The translations under genes and the position numbers were made by a program. A stretch of 64,000 bases of DNA, taken from assembly GCA_947454705.1 (NCBI GenBank), contig CANGKZ010000010.1, positions 62,001 to 126,000 on the forward strand, in the 5' to 3' direction. Below the pieces are notes generated by a model, which was not told where the DNA came from, ran no database searches, and saw only the letters and a program-made list of their open reading frames with translations. This stretch comes from Verrucomicrobiota bacterium. GTDB taxonomy: Bacteria > Verrucomicrobiota > Verrucomicrobiia > Limisphaerales > UBA9464. Below are positions 47,914 through 56,727 of the stretch, piece after piece. Within the stretch, counting starts at the first letter, position 1, and every line of letters starts with the position of its first letter.

Positions 47914-48669
47914 TCAGCGGGCGACGCGGGAATCGACCACGGCGACCGGGGCCAGGCGACGACGCAGGCACCAGCCCACGCCGATGAGGTCGTAGATGCC
48001 GCGTCCGAGGCGATTCCACACGCCGTACTTGCTCACGCCCGCCACGCGGGGACGGTGCGACACCGGGATTTCCAGGCATCGATTTCCACCCGCAGCCACC
48101 AGAATGGGGAGAAACCGGTGGACGCCGTTGAAGGGAAAGACTCCCTGCAGGGCCGATCGCTTGAAGGCGCGGAGCGCGCATCCGGTATCGGCAAAATCAT
48201 GCCCCAGCGCCCACGTGCGCGCCGCCCGCGCGACCGACGAAGACATCTTCCGCACCCAGGAATCCTGACGCTCGGTGCGTCGGCCGCTGACGAAATCCAA
48301 CGTGTCCAGCATGGCAATCATCCGCGGCAAATCGGCGGGATTGTTCTGCAGGTCGCCGTCGAGGGTGCAGAGGATGGATCCCTCGGATCCCGTAATGCCG
48401 GTCCACACCGCCGCGCTTTGGCCGCGGTTCGATTGGTGACGCAGCCCGCGCACGCGCGGATCGGCCGCCTGCGCCTTCAGGATCTCCGCCCAGGTGGCGT
48501 CAGTGCTCGCATCATCGACAAGCACAAGTTCCCACGAACGAACCTCGCCGGCAAAGCTGCGGGCGACCTCGGCGGCGAGCGGTGCGATGTTGTCCAACTC
48601 ATTGAACACAGGCACCACGATGCTGATTTCCACGGGCACGCGGGAAGCGTATCGGATTGGGAAAACCAA
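47914..48669 (-). CDS. Family 2 glycosyltransferase (DPM1-like)
   Basis: 'ISIVVPVFNELDNIAPL', 'LVLVDDASTDATW', 'LDGDLQNNPADLPRM'. Confidence 0.92.
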   Translation of the reverse strand: MVFPIRYASRVPVEISIVVPVFNELDNIAPLAAEVARSFAGEVRSWELVLVDDASTDATWAEILKAQAADPRVRGLRHQSNRGQSAAVWTGITGSEGSILCTLDGDLQNNPADLPRMIAMLDTLDFVSGRRTERQDSWVRKMSSSVARAARTWALGHDFADTGCALRAFKRSALQGVFPFNGVHRFLPILVAAGGNRCLEIPVSHRPRVAGVSKYGVWNRLGRGIYDLIGVGWCLRRRLAPVAVVDSRVAR

Positions 48670-48690
48670 ATACAGCGGGGAACTTCAGGC

Positions 48691-49473
48691 TCAGCGCCCA
48701 CCGGAAACCAGCGGCTTCCGCATCCGCACCACCTCGTCCCGAAGCTCCCGCGCCAGCACCTTGCGGTCTCCACCCGCGGCCCGGGCGGTACCAAACGTGA
48801 CACGCGCGTCGAGCCGCTCAATCGACAGCAGGTTCAGGAAGTGCGGAACAAAGGTCATGTCGCGCCAATACGCCACATGATCGGCCACCGTCCCGCGGGA
48901 GGCCGCGTAATCGAGGGCCACCGGAGCGACGTTCCATCCGGCCTCCACCGCGGGAGCCAGCAGCGAGGGACGAAACGGCATCACATCGTCCCCGCCCGAA
49001 CTCGTGCCTTCGAGGAACACCACCACGGGAATGTCGTGGCGCACCACGTCGTCGAACTGCCGGATCACCGAGGCCAGATCCCCCTTTTTCTCGCGCTGGA
49101 GGTAGAGCGTTCCACCGCCGTCGGAGAGTTTTCCCACCACCGGCCAGTTCTTCACCTCGGCCTTGGACACGAACACCACCGGCGTCGCGGCCGCGATGGT
49201 GACGATGTCGAGGTACCCCATGTGATTCGCCCCGTAAATTTGCGCCTTCGGGATGGAGCCTTCCGTCTGCACGTTCCAGTTCATCAGGCGGCAGAGCCGT
49301 TGCGCGTGACGATGCGTCCACTCGGCCCGGCGGCGGTAGTCGCGCAGCGGGCCGGAGGCGAGGGCGGGAGATTCAAAGGCCGCAACGGTTCGCGAAAGAT
49401 CGCGAAGTGCGGTCACGCTGAATCGTGCAAAACGGAGAAGTCGGACCGGAAGCCGGACCGGGTGAAGCGCCAT
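48691..49473 (-). CDS. Lysophospholipid-type acyltransferase (PlsC family; candidate OlsA)
   Basis: 'YGANHMGYLDIVTIAAATPVVFVSKAEVKNWPVVGKL', 'VVVFLEGTSSGGDDVMPFRPSL'. OlsA assignment rests on adjacency to the OlsB-like gene. Confidence 0.82.
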   Translation of the reverse strand: MALHPVRLPVRLLRFARFSVTALRDLSRTVAAFESPALASGPLRDYRRRAEWTHRHAQRLCRLMNWNVQTEGSIPKAQIYGANHMGYLDIVTIAAATPVVFVSKAEVKNWPVVGKLSDGGGTLYLQREKKGDLASVIRQFDDVVRHDIPVVVFLEGTSSGGDDVMPFRPSLLAPAVEAGWNVAPVALDYAASRGTVADHVAYWRDMTFVPHFLNLLSIERLDARVTFGTARAAGGDRKVLARELRDEVVRMRKPLVSGGR

Positions 49474-49477
49474 GCGC

Positions 49478-50284
49478 TTAACCTATCATGCGACGGGCCG
49501 ACGCGGGAAGCGCATCGATATCCAGCCAGGTGAGGAAATCGATGGTCTTGAACTCGCGGTCGATCGCGGGCGGGCCGCAGATCTTGGCTCCGAGCGAAAG
49601 GTAGGCGCGCAGGAGTTTCGGAATCTTCGGAGCCATTGGAGCCAGATGCTCCATGTCGCAGCGGAACGCCGGAAGCGGGAAGGTCCGCAGCGAGGGCTCC
49701 ACGAGATGCTTGCCACTCAACTCAAAGAAGGCGGCGGCACCCTCGGACGGGTCCTGCGAGGTCAGCGAACTGCAGCCGAGAAAATAATGGACCCCATGGG
49801 CCCGGGCGTAATCGGCGATGCCGCGCCAAAGCAGTCCGAGCACTGCGAGATTGCGATGATCCCGGTGAACGCACGCGCGACCGAGTTCGATAATCTGATC
49901 GCGATAGGGTTCGAAGGGCGCGAAATCAAACTCGAGCGCGGAGTAGTAGCCGAGATTCGCCGCTGCGGTGCGACCGGTCTGGAGCCGGTAGGTCCCGACC
50001 ACTTCCCCGGTGCTGCAGCTTTCCACAATCACGTGGTCGCAGATTGGATCAAAACGATCCTCATCCCGCAGCGTGGTGTAGGAGCTCTCCAATCCCTCGT
50101 TCAATTCGAGGTTGAAGACGAAGAAGCGGAGGGCCTGCGCGGCCTTGATGTCGGCATCGGCACGCGAGATGCGAACCCGGTAGGGCGATTCCAAGCCCAA
50201 ACGCCCCAGGACCCGCGAACCCAATCCGGGCGCGGCTGAGGGAATCTGGGAGTCAAGGCCCGGACCAAGCATGAGAGCGTTCAT
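49478..50284 (-). CDS. GNAT/hemolysin-like N-acyltransferase (OlsB-like, COG3176 type)
   Basis: 'YRVRISRADADIKAAQALRFFVFNLELNEG', 'DHVIVESCSTGEVVGTYRLQTG', 'IIELGRACVHRDHRNLAVLGLLWRGIADYARAHGVHYFLGCSSL'. Start uncertain (50284, 50299 or TTG 50308). Confidence 0.8.
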   Translation of the reverse strand: MNALMLGPGLDSQIPSAAPGLGSRVLGRLGLESPYRVRISRADADIKAAQALRFFVFNLELNEGLESSYTTLRDEDRFDPICDHVIVESCSTGEVVGTYRLQTGRTAAANLGYYSALEFDFAPFEPYRDQIIELGRACVHRDHRNLAVLGLLWRGIADYARAHGVHYFLGCSSLTSQDPSEGAAAFFELSGKHLVEPSLRTFPLPAFRCDMEHLAPMAPKIPKLLRAYLSLGAKICGPPAIDREFKTIDFLTWLDIDALPASARRMIG

Positions 50285-50353
50285 AGCTGGCGAAAGCATG
50301 ACGTGCAAGTCCGGGGGAGCCCCTCAAAAACGAGGAAACAATGGCAAAAGTCC

Positions 50354-50382
50354 GGCAACTGCCAGGTCACAATCCGTTCACA
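50354..50382. promoter_or_regulatory. Candidate Pho-box-like 11-bp-periodic direct repeat upstream of olsB-like gene
   Basis: GGCAACT-gcca-GGTCACA-atcc-GTTCACA (plus strand), 11-bp steps; shares the 8-mer CGTTCACA with the porin upstream region. Confidence 0.35.
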
Positions 50383-50422
50383 ACCGGATCGACCGGTATC
50401 GCCGCATGATCCGCCAGGCCGC

Positions 50423-51088
50423 TCAGCGGGTAAGTTCAGACGGGGCGGTGTGACGAATGTCCTTCGCCTCGTAGAGATAAACCGCCTCTTCGGCGATGTT
50501 CTTGGCGTGGTCGGCAATGCGTTCGATCGCCTTGCTGATGGTCATCAGGTTGAGGCACCGGGTGATGGTGGTCGGCTTCTCAATCATGAAGCTCGCCAGC
50601 TCGCGGTAGAGCTGCTTGTTGAGGGCATCCACACCCTTGTCGCGAGGGATCACCTGTCGCGCCCGCTCGGTGTCGCCCGAGGTGAAGGCTCCGAGCGCAT
50701 CGCGAAGCATGTCGGTCGCCATCTGGGCCATGCGGGGGATGTCCACGTAGGGCTTGAGCTGGGGTTCCGCGTTCAACTCCACGGCGCGACGCGCGATCGT
50801 GGTGGCTTCATCACCGATGCGCTCCAGGTCGCGCGCGATCTTGCTGGCGCAGATGATCAACCGGAGCTGACTCGCGAGCGGGGCCTTGGCCAGGAGGCGG
50901 ATGGCGTCCTCGTCCACCTCGATCTCAAGGCGATCCACCGCGTCGTCGTCCTCCTGCACCAGGCGGGCCAGATCATCGTCCCGCTCCACCAGCGCGCGGA
51001 TGGCGCGGGTGACGGCGGATTCGGACCGGCTCGCCATGCCCAGAAGCTTGTCTTTGAGGGCGGAGATTTCTTCGTCGAAGTGGCTCAT
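50423..51088 (-). CDS. phoU: Phosphate-specific transport accessory protein
   Basis: 'MSHFDEEISALKDKLLGMASRSESAVTRAIRALVERDDDLA', 'DLERIGDEATTIARRAVEL', 'AIERIADHAKNIAEEAVYL'. Confidence 0.95.
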   Translation of the reverse strand: MSHFDEEISALKDKLLGMASRSESAVTRAIRALVERDDDLARLVQEDDDAVDRLEIEVDEDAIRLLAKAPLASQLRLIICASKIARDLERIGDEATTIARRAVELNAEPQLKPYVDIPRMAQMATDMLRDALGAFTSGDTERARQVIPRDKGVDALNKQLYRELASFMIEKPTTITRCLNLMTISKAIERIADHAKNIAEEAVYLYEAKDIRHTAPSELTR

Positions 51089-51139
51089 GGAAAAAAGGGA
51101 AAGGCGGAAAAGCTCAACATCAAATCAACACACACGCGA

Positions 51140-51937
51140 TCAACCGAACCGGCCGGTGACGTAGTCTTCGGTGCGCTTGCAGGACGGATTGGTGAAAATC
51201 TTCGAGGTCTTGTCAAACTCCACCAACTCGCCGAGGTAGAAGAACGCGGTCTGGTCCGAGATGCGCGTTGCCTGCTGCATGTTGTGGGTGACGATGACGA
51301 TGGTGAAATCCTTCTTCAGGTCGAGGATCAGGTCCTCCACGCGCGAAGTCGCGATCGGGTCCAAGGCGCTGGCCGGCTCATCCATGAGCAGGATCTCGGG
51401 CTTGATGGCGATCGCGCGGGCGATGCAAAGCCGCTGCTGCTGACCGCCGGAAAGTCCCAGCGCGCTGGTGTGCAAACGGTCCTTCACTTCTTCCCAAAGC
51501 GCCGCACCACGAAGCGACTGCTCCACCACTGCATCCACTTCGGATCGAGCCTTCACCCCGTGCAGGCGCAGGCCGTAGGCGATGTTTTCGTAAATCGATT
51601 TCGGGAACGGATTCGACTTTTGAAACACCATCCCCACGCGCTTGCGGAGCTCGATGACATCCACATCGGGCGCGTAGATGTCCTCGCCGCCGATGCGGCA
51701 TTCGCCAGTGATGCGAACACCGTCGATCAAATCGTTCATCCGGTTGAAGCAGCGGAGAAAGGTCGATTTCCCACAGCCGGACGGTCCGATGAACGCCGTG
51801 ACCACGCGGGGTTGGAGCTGGATGTTGATCCCCTTCAGCGCTCGGGTGGAGCCGTAGTAGAGATCGAGATTGCGCGCCTCGATGAGAGGAGCCGGAGCCT
51901 GCGCGGGCGCAGCGGGATTGACGTTGGGGGCAACCAT
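51140..51937 (-). CDS. pstB: Phosphate ABC transporter ATP-binding protein
   Basis: '[22 protein letters not shown]', '[43 protein letters not shown]'. Confidence 0.97.
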   Translation of the reverse strand: MVAPNVNPAAPAQAPAPLIEARNLDLYYGSTRALKGINIQLQPRVVTAFIGPSGCGKSTFLRCFNRMNDLIDGVRITGECRIGGEDIYAPDVDVIELRKRVGMVFQKSNPFPKSIYENIAYGLRLHGVKARSEVDAVVEQSLRGAALWEEVKDRLHTSALGLSGGQQQRLCIARAIAIKPEILLMDEPASALDPIATSRVEDLILDLKKDFTIVIVTHNMQQATRISDQTAFFYLGELVEFDKTSKIFTNPSCKRTEDYVTGRFG

Positions 51938-51971
51938 GGTTCGGCGGGACGGAATCTGGATCAGGAACGGT

Positions 51972-52940
51972 TCAGTGACCGGCGCGCATCGCCTTGCGCA
52001 TGCGGGCGCGGGCGACGATGCCCACGGCGTTGAGGGAAAAGGTCAGCAACAGCAGCACCAGCACCGTCGCGTAGAGAATGGGACGTGTCTTTTCAATGTT
52101 GTCCGACTGCGTGCTGAGCACGAAGGCGTGGTAGCCGAGATCCATGAATTGATCGGTCAGGTGGGTCGGCAGGTCCGCCATGTAATACGCGGCCCCAGTG
52201 AACAAAATCGGTGCCACTTCCCCGGCCGCACGGCTGATCGCCAAAATACCACCGGTGAGAATTCCCGGCAGCGCGTTGGGCAGCACGATTTTGATAATCG
52301 TTTCCAACTTGGTCGCGCCGAGTGCGAGGCTGGCTTCGCGAAGTCCCGGGGTGATCGCTTTCAACGATTCTTCGGTGGCCACGATCACCACGGGCAGGGT
52401 CATGATCGACAGCGTGAGCGATGCCCACACCAGCGCGGGCTGGCCGTAGTGCGGCCCCACCTGATGGGTGATCGAATCCAGATTCTTCCCGATGAAATTG
52501 ATGAAGAATCCCAAGCCGAAAAGTCCGAACACAATCGACGGCACGCCCGCCAGATTGGCAATCGCTGCACGGATCACCCGGGTGTAGCGCGATCCCGACG
52601 CCGCGTACTCGGTGAGGTACACCGCCGTGATCACGCCCACGGGGATGACAAAAACCGTCATCACAAACACGCGAATGGTGGTGCCCACGATCATCGACAA
52701 CACCGCCGCGGATTCGGGCTCAAAAAAATCCTTCCGCGGAATCGTGGAAACAAACCGCCACGACAACGCCGGGAGACCGTGGATCGCGATGTCGGTCAGA
52801 ATCGCGATCAGGAACAGGATGATGAAGCCCGTGGCGGATGCTGTGATGGCGGTGCCAATGCTGGCCCCCCAATCAATGCGTCGGCCGCGGAGGCTGCGCC
52901 GTTCAGGAGCCGGCGTCTGGTTGGTATTTGAAGGATTCAT
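51972..52940 (-). CDS. pstA: Phosphate ABC transporter permease PstA
   Basis: '[15 protein letters not shown]', '[28 protein letters not shown]'. Confidence 0.95.
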   Translation of the reverse strand: MNPSNTNQTPAPERRSLRGRRIDWGASIGTAITASATGFIILFLIAILTDIAIHGLPALSWRFVSTIPRKDFFEPESAAVLSMIVGTTIRVFVMTVFVIPVGVITAVYLTEYAASGSRYTRVIRAAIANLAGVPSIVFGLFGLGFFINFIGKNLDSITHQVGPHYGQPALVWASLTLSIMTLPVVIVATEESLKAITPGLREASLALGATKLETIIKIVLPNALPGILTGGILAISRAAGEVAPILFTGAAYYMADLPTHLTDQFMDLGYHAFVLSTQSDNIEKTRPILYATVLVLLLLTFSLNAVGIVARARMRKAMRAGH

Positions 52941-54130
52941 CAGCGTCCCTCCCGTCCGCGACGCAGGCGGAACATCACTTGTTCGGCAACGAAGTTGGTC
53001 ACAAAGGTCACGAGGAACAGAAGGGTTCCGAGCAAAAACAAAATCCGGTAGTGCGGCCCGCCGGACACCGCCTCGGCCATCTCGGCGGCGATCGTCGCGG
53101 TGAGGCTGCGGGTGGAATCAAAGATGTTCCACGAAACCACGCTGGCGTTTCCGCTGGCGATCAGCACCACCATGGTTTCCCCGATGCAGCGACCAAACCC
53201 GAGGACAATCGCCGCAAACACACCGGGCGCGGCGGCCGGCAGAACGATCTGCCATGCGGTCTGCCACTTGGAGGCACCCAGCGCGAGTGCGGCCTGCACG
53301 TAGGCGCGGGGGACGCTCGTGAGCGCATCTTCGGCGATCGAGAAAATCAGGGGAATGCTGGTCAGCCCCAGCGCGATACCTGCGACAAACGCGTTCAATC
53401 GGAACCGGTATCCGAACAGCGATTGAAGCACTCCCGCCAGCACGAGGAAGGCGAAGGCTCCCATCACCACCGAAGGAATGCCGGAGAGAAACTCAACGCC
53501 GGGTTTGATCCATTCCTTGATCGAAGGCGGCGCCAGTTGCGACACGTAGATCGCGGCCCCAAGGGCCAAAGGCACCGCAAAGGCGAGACCGACCAAGGTG
53601 GTCTTGAGACTGCCGATGAAGAGCGGGATCAGATTGTATTTCGCGATCGTTCCCACCGGCTGCCAGATGTACTCGGGCTTCGAGTAGCCGGTCCACTGAT
53701 GCGGCCGGACCAGGTACTTCCATTCGGTGCCGTTGGCATGCGCATCGGGATCGTTGCGGAAGCGTTCCGGCACTTCCTTGGCGGCTTCCTCGCGGATTTC
53801 CATCAACGTCTTGAGGGTTTCCTCGTCCTTGGAGGCGAGCTCCGAGGGGGTCATGCCAAGGTACTTTGCCAATCGATCCTTGGGCACCTTGGCGAGGTCG
53901 GCCGACGGAATCACCTCCTGCACCAACGCGCTGTTGGTCTGCCCCAGGAACACCGGAAGCGCCTCGCGTCCGATGAACAAAAAGATCAGGAACACCATGG
54001 CGATCGCGAGAAAGCTGATCCCAAAGATCAACCGCTCGGCGATCCATTCCAGGGGACGGGCCCGGTGACCGCGATGGATGCCAATCCAGGTCTGCGGCCG
54101 ACGGGAGGAATCTGGGGTATTCTGAGGCAC
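52940..54130 (-). CDS. pstC: Phosphate ABC transporter permease PstC
   Basis: 'GIPSVVMGAFAFLVLAGVLQSLFG', 'GVFAAIVLGFGRCIGETMVVLIASG'; GTG start at 54130 proposed (the long ORF would run into pstS). Confidence 0.93.
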   Translation of the reverse strand: MPQNTPDSSRRPQTWIGIHRGHRARPLEWIAERLIFGISFLAIAMVFLIFLFIGREALPVFLGQTNSALVQEVIPSADLAKVPKDRLAKYLGMTPSELASKDEETLKTLMEIREEAAKEVPERFRNDPDAHANGTEWKYLVRPHQWTGYSKPEYIWQPVGTIAKYNLIPLFIGSLKTTLVGLAFAVPLALGAAIYVSQLAPPSIKEWIKPGVEFLSGIPSVVMGAFAFLVLAGVLQSLFGYRFRLNAFVAGIALGLTSIPLIFSIAEDALTSVPRAYVQAALALGASKWQTAWQIVLPAAAPGVFAAIVLGFGRCIGETMVVLIASGNASVVSWNIFDSTRSLTATIAAEMAEAVSGGPHYRILFLLGTLLFLVTFVTNFVAEQVMFRLRRGREGR

Positions 54131-54234
54131 GGGAAACAAAGGATGACGATCTGCGCTGCTAGAATGCGGGTTCGATCCGCTGAAGCCCAATGACGATTGG
54201 GTGAACTGATTGGATCGGATTCTCCCCTCAACAA

Positions 54235-54278
54235 GGAGCCCCGCGGACATCCGGTCCGGATGCGCTGCGCGGGGCTCC
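54235..54278 (-). promoter_or_regulatory. Large intergenic stem-loop between pstS and pstC (attenuator/mRNA stability element candidate)
   Basis: GGAGCCCCGCG...CGCGGGGCTCC perfect 11-bp outer stem with inner palindrome CATCCGG-T-CCGGATG. Confidence 0.7.
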
Positions 54279-54309
54279 CGTGAGAGAGTTCGGAATGAAA
54301 TCCGAATGA

Positions 54310-55155
54310 TTAGTTCGAACGCAGGTTCTTCTGGAGCGGATAATATCCAACATCCTTCACCAGCTTCTGACCATCCTCGCCGCGGATCCACTTGAGGTAG
54401 GCCGCGACTTCGCCCTTATCGAGGGCGGGGTTCACATACACATACAGGTAGCGCCAGATCGGATACTTGCCGGAGAGAACATTCTCCTCGGAGGGCTCGA
54501 TTCCCGCTTCGCCCTTGGCGGTGCTGACCTTGAGGTGCTTGGCACCGGCCCCGTAGGCGGCACCGCCGTAGCCGATGCCGTTCTTGTCCTTCGAGACGGC
54601 CTGCAGCACCGCAGCGGTGCCCGGCATGGTCTGCGCGCCGGAGGCAAAATCTTTGCCCTTGAGCACGTGTTCCTTGAAGAACTCGTAGGTCCCGGAGCTG
54701 TTCTCGCGGCTATACACGGTGATCGGAGCGTCGTCACCGCCGACTTGCTTCCAGTTCTTGATGGCACCGGTGAAGATGCCTTCGAGCTCTTCAAGGCTCA
54801 GGCTGGTCACCTTGGAGTTGGATTCGCTCACGTACACGCTGAGACCATCGAGCGCGACCTTGTACTCGGTGGGGCGCTTGCCGAAGACCTTCACGCACTG
54901 CTCGATTTCCTTCGCCTTAATCTTGCGGGAGGCGTTGCACAGGTCGGTGGTCTGGTTCTGGAGCGCGGCAAAGCCGGTGCCGGTGCCGCCACCGGTGACC
55001 TGGATCTTTTGTCCGGGATGAGCGGACATGTAGACCTCGGCCCATTTTTGGGCGAGGACGACGAGGGTGTCGGAACCCTTGACGCTGATGGTGCCAGCGA
55101 TGGCATTGGCCGCAGTCAGCAAGGTCGCGGCAAGGAGTGCGAGTTTCGATTTCAT
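54310..55155 (-). CDS. pstS: Periplasmic phosphate-binding protein
   Basis: 'GTISVKGSDTLVVLAQKWAEVY', 'QVTGGGTGTGFAALQNQTTDLCNASRKIK', 'YSRENSSGTYEFFKEHVL'. Confidence 0.95.
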   Translation of the reverse strand: MKSKLALLAATLLTAANAIAGTISVKGSDTLVVLAQKWAEVYMSAHPGQKIQVTGGGTGTGFAALQNQTTDLCNASRKIKAKEIEQCVKVFGKRPTEYKVALDGLSVYVSESNSKVTSLSLEELEGIFTGAIKNWKQVGGDDAPITVYSRENSSGTYEFFKEHVLKGKDFASGAQTMPGTAAVLQAVSKDKNGIGYGGAAYGAGAKHLKVSTAKGEAGIEPSEENVLSGKYPIWRYLYVYVNPALDKGEVAAYLKWIRGEDGQKLVKDVGYYPLQKNLRSN

Positions 55156-55189
55156 AGGAATGGAGACGGGAGTGTTGGAGTCGTTTTTT

Positions 55190-55213
55190 GCGGCTGACGA
55201 ATTCGCCAGCCGC
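55190..55213 (-). promoter_or_regulatory. Stem-loop between porin and pstS
   Basis: 24-bp palindrome gcggctgacgaattcgccagccgc (one mismatch, G-U in RNA), 9 bp after the porin stop codon. Confidence 0.65.
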
Positions 55214-55222
55214 GCTTCCGAA

Positions 55223-56605
55223 TCAGAATTTCCAGCTCAGATCCGCCATAAAGTGACCGGCGGCGCTGGTGCTGCCCGCCGGGTTTGGCAGGACGAGGGT
55301 GTTGAGGTAGTAGGTGAACACGAAGGTGAGGGAGTCGGTGATCGAGTACCGCATCGTCACGAGGTGTCCCTTCACGTTTGTGCCGCCGCGATAGCCAAAG
55401 CCGCCGACGGCATTGGCAAATCCGGAACCGCCAAGCGCCTTCTGGTAAAACGCGCCGTTGTCGTCATCCACCACTTCCTCATACCAGGCATCGGCACCGA
55501 GAACTTGATACCGGTAGCTGATCTCCCACTTCCCCTTCTCGCCAGACTTGCCGAAGGTGACACCGGCGTTGTAGCCGACGTTCTGGGTCGGGGCGCCGGG
55601 GTTGTTCATGTACTCGCCGCCGAGCTTGATCGGGAAGGCACCATCGTACATCGGGAAGCTGTCGAGCTTGTACACCACGGCACCGCTCACCACGACCGGG
55701 TTGTAGTTGTAAATCAACTGGCCGGCACCATTGCGGGTGTTGCCGTCGTTCACGTTCGGCAACGTCGCTGCGTTGTCCAGGTTGTCCTTGGATCCGAGCG
55801 CGAACACGCCCACGCCCACGGTGGATTCAAGTTTCTTGCTCCACTTGGATTCCCACAGCATCTGACCGCCGAACAGGCTGGGATCATGGCTCGGGGAAAC
55901 CACTCCGGGCAGCGAGATCTGGTTGAGCTCGTTGAGCGCGTAGTAGGCGCCGATGGCTCGAATCGACTGGGTGTCGTTGATGGAGTAGGCAATTTGCGCC
56001 GCAGCGCCTTCCGGTTGGTAGTCGGGATCGAAGACCATCGGGGACACCAGGAACTGGTTGTCCATTTTTCCGATAACCGTGGACGCGTTCCACGTGCCGT
56101 TATGGATCGGATTCCACTTCGCGTAGGCAGCATCAAAGTAGACTGCCTTGCGGGTCGCGCCGTTCTGGAAGGTGGAGTTTGCGGAGATCGGATTGCCACC
56201 TAGACCGTTCGACACATCGGCCGAGGTCAGGCGGACTCCAACTTCAAAATCCTCGGCCAGCGTGGCCGTGATGCCAACGCGGGCGCGGTAGCGGAAACGG
56301 GTTCGGCTGGTAAACAGCGAATCATCAGCGCTGAAGTGCTCCACACGGCCGCGAAAATCTCCGTTGATCTTCAGGGCTGTGACCCATTCGGGCATTCCGC
56401 TCTTGGCGGAATAGGCCTTGGAGAATTCCTTGTCCGATTCTTCTCGGAGCTGGTTGGCCTCGTTGACGTTTAGGATTCCCTTCTCGACGAGCTTGTCGAT
56501 GAGGGCATCGGCGGATTGCGCGTGAAGACTGGTGCCGAGAGCAGCGGATCCAGCGATCGCCAGCGCGGCAGCGATCTTCAATCGGGTTGTGTTGCGTGGT
56601 GCCAT
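55223..56605 (-). CDS. Outer-membrane porin, candidate phosphate-inducible
   Basis: Signal peptide 'IAAALAIAGSAALGTSLHAQ'; beta-barrel sequence ending '...AGHFMADLSWKF'; adjacent to pstS. Confidence 0.85.
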   Translation of the reverse strand: MAPRNTTRLKIAAALAIAGSAALGTSLHAQSADALIDKLVEKGILNVNEANQLREESDKEFSKAYSAKSGMPEWVTALKINGDFRGRVEHFSADDSLFTSRTRFRYRARVGITATLAEDFEVGVRLTSADVSNGLGGNPISANSTFQNGATRKAVYFDAAYAKWNPIHNGTWNASTVIGKMDNQFLVSPMVFDPDYQPEGAAAQIAYSINDTQSIRAIGAYYALNELNQISLPGVVSPSHDPSLFGGQMLWESKWSKKLESTVGVGVFALGSKDNLDNAATLPNVNDGNTRNGAGQLIYNYNPVVVSGAVVYKLDSFPMYDGAFPIKLGGEYMNNPGAPTQNVGYNAGVTFGKSGEKGKWEISYRYQVLGADAWYEEVVDDDNGAFYQKALGGSGFANAVGGFGYRGGTNVKGHLVTMRYSITDSLTFVFTYYLNTLVLPNPAGSTSAAGHFMADLSWKF

Positions 56606-56650
56606 AGGTGTGTTGCGTCGTGCACGCGCAAACTCCGGGGCACCGGTTAC

Positions 56651-56695
56651 AGAATAAGGACTGAAATGTTACGATTGTGTGAACGAAGTTTTACC
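56651..56695 (-). promoter_or_regulatory. Candidate PhoB-type promoter (three 11-bp-spaced heptamers + -10-like TATTCT)
   Basis: Minus strand: GGTAAAA-cttc-GTTCACA-caat-CGTAACA-(10 nt)-TATTCT. Plus-strand heptamers start at 56667, 56678 and 56689. Confidence 0.55.
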
Positions 56696-56727
56696 AAATT
56701 TGGGGCACATCAGCGGGTTTACTCAGA

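Noticed and set aside
55190-55213. Intrinsic terminator after the porin gene
   Set aside because: The stem is followed by A6 instead of U's in the transcribed direction, so it is listed as a stem-loop of unknown role.
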